Source of the DNA: Bradyrhizobium macuxiense
GTDB lineage: Bacteria > Pseudomonadota > Alphaproteobacteria > Rhizobiales > Xanthobacteraceae
Reading direction: 5' to 3'
NCBI RefSeq assembly: GCF_001542415.1
Contig: NZ_LNCU01000088.1
Span: 123,855 to 187,854 of the forward strand
Length of the DNA stretch: 64,000 bases
Positions 61,461 through 64,000 of this stretch are shown one piece after another. A program made the position numbers and the translations under genes. Below the pieces are notes generated by a model, which did not search any database, was not told where the DNA came from, and was given only the letters and a program-made list of their open reading frames with translations. Position 1 is the stretch's first letter. Every line of letters starts with the position of its first letter.

Positions 61461-61591
61461 CTCCCTCCCCCTGAAAGCGGGAGGGTGGGGTGGGGGTTGC
61501 TCTCCACGGGTGCTCGCGTTCGTGGAAGCAGGATCCCCACCCGGCTTGCGCTTGCGCGCAATCCGACCTTCCCTTTTCAAGGGGAGGTGAA
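61461..61591. repeat. Divergent relative of the repeat family
   Basis: A GC-rich stretch with arms CTCCCTCCCCCTGAAAGCGG and CCTTCCCTTTTCAAGGGGAG, and the strings CCCACCCGG, GCGCAATCCGACCT shared with copies A and C. Terminal repeats are not obvious. It lies between the small membrane ORF and the next gene. Confidence 0.5.
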
Positions 61592-61602
61592 GAGATCGCC
61601 GG

Positions 61603-62589
61603 CTAGTTCAGGCTCGCGCCGGCCGTGAAGCTGCGATCCACGGCCTTGCCGACATCCAGTGTCTTCGCAAGAATGCCGTAGCGCGTGGCGCGATCGGAGG
61701 CCTCCTGGACTTCCTTCACCACCGCTTCATCGATCACGATCGGGCTCGTCTTCTGCGCGGTATAGGCGGCGAGTAGCACGTCCTCCGGCAGCTTGGTCAG
61801 GTCGGCCGTGTTCTTCGCGTACTCCGCGAGGTGGTCGAGCGACCACAGCCGCGCCTTGTTCAGCCGCTGCACCAGGTCCTGCACCGCCGCGCGCTTGGCC
61901 GCGATCGCATTGTCGGAAGCCACGATGAAGGTGACGGTCGGCGTCAGGCCGTCGCCATCGGCGACCACGCGCGCGTTGTCCTTCAGCTTGGCGTAGGAGA
62001 CGTAGGGCTCCCAGACCGCCCAGCCGTCGATCGAGCCGGCGAGCAGCGCGATCTTGGCGTCGACCGGGCCGAGCGGCGCGAAGGTCGCGTCCTCGATCTT
62101 GTTGCCGGTCTTCTCCAGCGTCGCGTCGATCAGGAACTGGCCCCAGCCGCCGCGGGTGCCGGCCAGCCGCTTGCCCTTGAGATCGGCGGCCGTCTTGATC
62201 GGCGAGTCCGCGCGAACCAGGATCGCCTGCGTCTTCGGGTCGGCGCGAGTACCGCCGATCGCCTTGATCGGCGCGCCGGCGGCGTAGACCGTGAGGAAGG
62301 CGAGATCGCCGGTATAGCCGACATCCAGTGCGCCAGCGTTGAGCGCTTCGAGGATCGGCGCGGCCGCGGGGAATTCCGACCATTCGATCTTGTAGGGCAG
62401 GTCCTTCGCCTGTCCGGAAATCTCCAGCAGTGAGCGGTTGCCGCCCTTCTGGTCGCCGACGTGCAGCACGATCGTGTCGGCGGCGAAGGCCGCGACCGAT
62501 GTCGACAACGTGATTGCCGCCGTGATCAGTGCGGCTGCCGTGCGGCGGGTGAGGGAGTGGAGAGACCTCGGGCGGGTGAGTTTGTGCAT
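61603..62589 (-). CDS. Sulfonate-type ABC substrate-binding protein
   Basis: A 328-residue SsuA-like binding protein. The signal peptide (LHSLTRRTAAALITAAITLS then VAAFA) contains an RR pair that could be Tat-like but is not canonical. Mature features are DTIVLHVGDQKGGNRSLLEI, ALNAGALDVGYTGDLAFLTV, DSPIKTAADLKGKRLAGTRG and DGWAVWEPYV. I take ATG 62589, preceded by GGAAAGAAACG, not the longer ATG 62610. Divergent from the following gene. Confidence 0.9.
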   Translation of the reverse strand: MHKLTRPRSLHSLTRRTAAALITAAITLSTSVAAFAADTIVLHVGDQKGGNRSLLEISGQAKDLPYKIEWSEFPAAAPILEALNAGALDVGYTGDLAFLTVYAAGAPIKAIGGTRADPKTQAILVRADSPIKTAADLKGKRLAGTRGGWGQFLIDATLEKTGNKIEDATFAPLGPVDAKIALLAGSIDGWAVWEPYVSYAKLKDNARVVADGDGLTPTVTFIVASDNAIAAKRAAVQDLVQRLNKARLWSLDHLAEYAKNTADLTKLPEDVLLAAYTAQKTSPIVIDEAVVKEVQEASDRATRYGILAKTLDVGKAVDRSFTAGASLN

Positions 62590-63061
62590 GTCCGTTTCTT
62601 TCCGATTCATTCGCTGCTGCGTGGGAAGCGCGTCAACGTTCGATCAAGTCTATGAGCGGCCTGTTCGCCGTCAATGAAACGGATAACTGAATTGTCTGCC
62701 CTTGCGGCAACGACTCGCTCGTCAAACGATGCGTTCGTAGAAGGCGTCACGCCTGCTGGCCGAAGACGCTGAAATGCTGTGCAGGCCGTGCCGGCGAGAT
62801 GCGAGTCAGTGCATCGATCGCCGGAAATCGTTTCATCGTCGCGCAATGCCATCGGGGAGATAACGTCTTTCGCGCGCGTTACATTCGAAATTCCATTTCA
62901 TTGACGATGCCGCTATCGCGCCGCATCATTTGCGTGTTGCTTTGAGTGCAATCGCGCCGGAGAAATCCGCTTTTTCTAGAACATGAGCTTCGAACGACGG
63001 GCGTGCAGACCGAGAGGTTTTGCGCGTGGGGGCAGAGCCTTGCCGAAATGCAGGAGTGAAT
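62590..63061. other. Intergenic region between divergent binding-protein genes
   Basis: A 472-base gap. The right part (62880-63000) is relatively AT-rich. I see no supported gene or clear regulatory palindrome. Confidence 0.5.
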
Positions 63062-64000
63062 ATGTCTGTCGATAACAAGAAGACGGTGATGGATCGCCGC
63101 ACATTGCTGCGCGCGGGAGCCGCCGCGGCGTTCGCTGCGCCGATCGGGACTTTCGGCGCGCAAGCCTTTACGCCACGTGCGGTCGCGCCCGCGATCGACG
63201 TCTCCGAGTTTCCGATCTGCAAGACGGCGTCCGACGCGCCGCCTTTGACCGGCGCCCCGCGCAAGCTGAAACTGTCGTGGAACGCCGGCGCGGTCTGCCT
63301 TGCGCCGCTGCCGGTCGCGATCGACCATGGCTTCTTCCAGAAGCAAAATCTCGACGTCGAGCTCGTCAATTATTCCGGCTCGACCGACCAATTGCTGGAA
63401 GCGATCGCCACCGGCAAGAGCGACGCCGGCCTCGGCATGGCGCTGCGCTGGCTGAAGCCGCTGGAGCAGGGCTTTGACGTCAAGATCGCCGCCGGCACCC
63501 ATGGCGGCTGCATGCGGGTGCTGACCCGCGCCAACTCCGGTGTCGACACGCTCGCCGACCTCAAGGGCAAGATTGTCGCGGTCGGCGATCTCGCCGGGCC
63601 CGACAAGAACTTCTTCTCGATCCAGCTCGCCAAGCTCGGCATCGATCCGGTCAGGGATGTCGACTGGCGCGCCTATCCCGGCAATCTGCTCAACGTTGCG
63701 GTGGAGAAGGGCGAGGTGCAGGCGTTCCTGTCGTCGGATCCGCTGGCCTATCTCTGGCTGAAGGATCCGCAATACAAGGAAGTCGCCTCCAATCTCGACG
63801 GCGCGTATCGCGACCGCACCTGCTGCATCGTCGGCGTGCGCGGCAGCCTGGTGCGCGAAGAGCCGAAAGTCGCGCGGGCGATCACGCAGGCGCTGCTCGA
63901 TGCCGCGATGTTCACCTCGCAGAATCCGGACAAAGCGGCAAAGTCGTTCCAGCCCTACGCCCCGAAAGCGGCGAGCCTCGCCGACCTCGAAGGCATGGTG
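63062..64000 (+). CDS. Nitrate/sulfonate/taurine-type binding protein, Tat-exported (3' end outside window)
   Basis: A 5'-complete gene truncated by the window end after 313 codons. The N-terminus DRRTLLRAGAAAAFAAPIG is a twin-arginine signal. The mature part (LKLSWNAGAVCLAPLPVAID HGFFQKQNLDVELV, TGKSDAGLGMALRWLK, LADLKGKIVAV) is typical of NMT1/SsuA-like proteins. AGGAG (63052-63056) lies five bases before ATG 63062. It is divergent from the preceding binding protein; partner permease and ATPase may lie to the right. Confidence 0.92.
   Translation, partial: MSVDNKKTVMDRRTLLRAGAAAAFAAPIGTFGAQAFTPRAVAPAIDVSEFPICKTASDAPPLTGAPRKLKLSWNAGAVCLAPLPVAIDHGFFQKQNLDVELVNYSGSTDQLLEAIATGKSDAGLGMALRWLKPLEQGFDVKIAAGTHGGCMRVLTRANSGVDTLADLKGKIVAVGDLAGPDKNFFSIQLAKLGIDPVRDVDWRAYPGNLLNVAVEKGEVQAFLSSDPLAYLWLKDPQYKEVASNLDGAYRDRTCCIVGVRGSLVREEPKVARAITQALLDAAMFTSQNPDKAAKSFQPYAPKAASLADLEGMV

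Noticed and set aside
1-64000. Insertion sequences, prophage, integrase, CRISPR array or plasmid-origin signals
   Set aside because: No transposase, integrase or phage structural genes, no regularly spaced repeat array and no replication genes were seen. The dispersed repeats present are short non-coding families.

Overview
The window looks like a stretch of chromosome from a high-GC alphaproteobacterium of the Bradyrhizobium/Rhodopseudomonas type. The evidence is the GC-rich codon use throughout, a Porin_2-type porin typical of that group, MipZ instead of MinCDE-style division control, GANTC sites before mipZ, many ABC importers with Tat-exported binding proteins, and several short intergenic repeat families of the kind scattered through Bradyrhizobiaceae genomes. 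I see no insertion sequence, integrase, prophage or CRISPR array. This is ordinary metabolic chromosome with several regulated accessory cassettes.

Layout. 1-4.4 kb: 3'-truncated acyl-CoA dehydrogenase, tRNA-Gln(TTG), a major porin with a clear terminator. 4.4-9 kb: a minus-strand run (TetR regulator, SDR, GST-like protein, LLM flavin oxidoreductase) divergent from a crotonase, with a palindromic operator between them. 9.1-10 kb: mipZ. 10-15.9 kb: a LacI-type regulator divergent from a four-gene carbohydrate cassette (phytanoyl-CoA dioxygenase-like, MFS transporter, sugar isomerase/epimerase, secreted GH79 heparanase-like hydrolase), with two perfect 16-bp operators. 16.1-23.6 kb: an overlapping operon for a hydrogenase-4-like (Hyf/complex I-like) membrane complex led by a small XRE regulator. 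Its large subunit lacks most NiFe-binding cysteines. 23.7-28.9 kb: CHAD protein, MarR regulator with twin operators, enoyl-CoA isomerase, aldose epimerase, TetR regulator divergent from two small membrane proteins. 28.9-30.2 kb: a tryptophanyl-tRNA synthetase preceded by what looks like a complete trp-type attenuator: promoter, 15-codon leader with Trp-Trp, alternative hairpins and terminator.

30.3-41 kb: nitrogen/ureide genes: SDR, DUF3830, PuuE allantoinase, MscS channel, a BMP-type (nucleoside-like) ABC importer interleaved with a biuret-hydrolase-like amidohydrolase, and an M20 allantoate/carbamoyl amidohydrolase. 41-47 kb: PAS histidine kinase, LysR regulator divergent from a YeiH exporter, formamidase, second cysteine hydrolase. 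47-58 kb: a sugar-type ABC importer, VOC protein, FAD oxidoreductase, and a peptide/nickel-type ABC importer. 58-64 kb: HU protein, an SDR with a degenerate active site, and three sulfonate/taurine/nitrate-type binding proteins, the last running off the window.

The most interesting items are the trpS attenuator, the Ni-ligand-less Hyf-like complex, the GANTC cluster at mipZ, and a repeat family whose terminal inverted repeats overlap the stop codons of three neighbouring genes. All functions are inferred from sequence reading and recalled family features; no database search was run.
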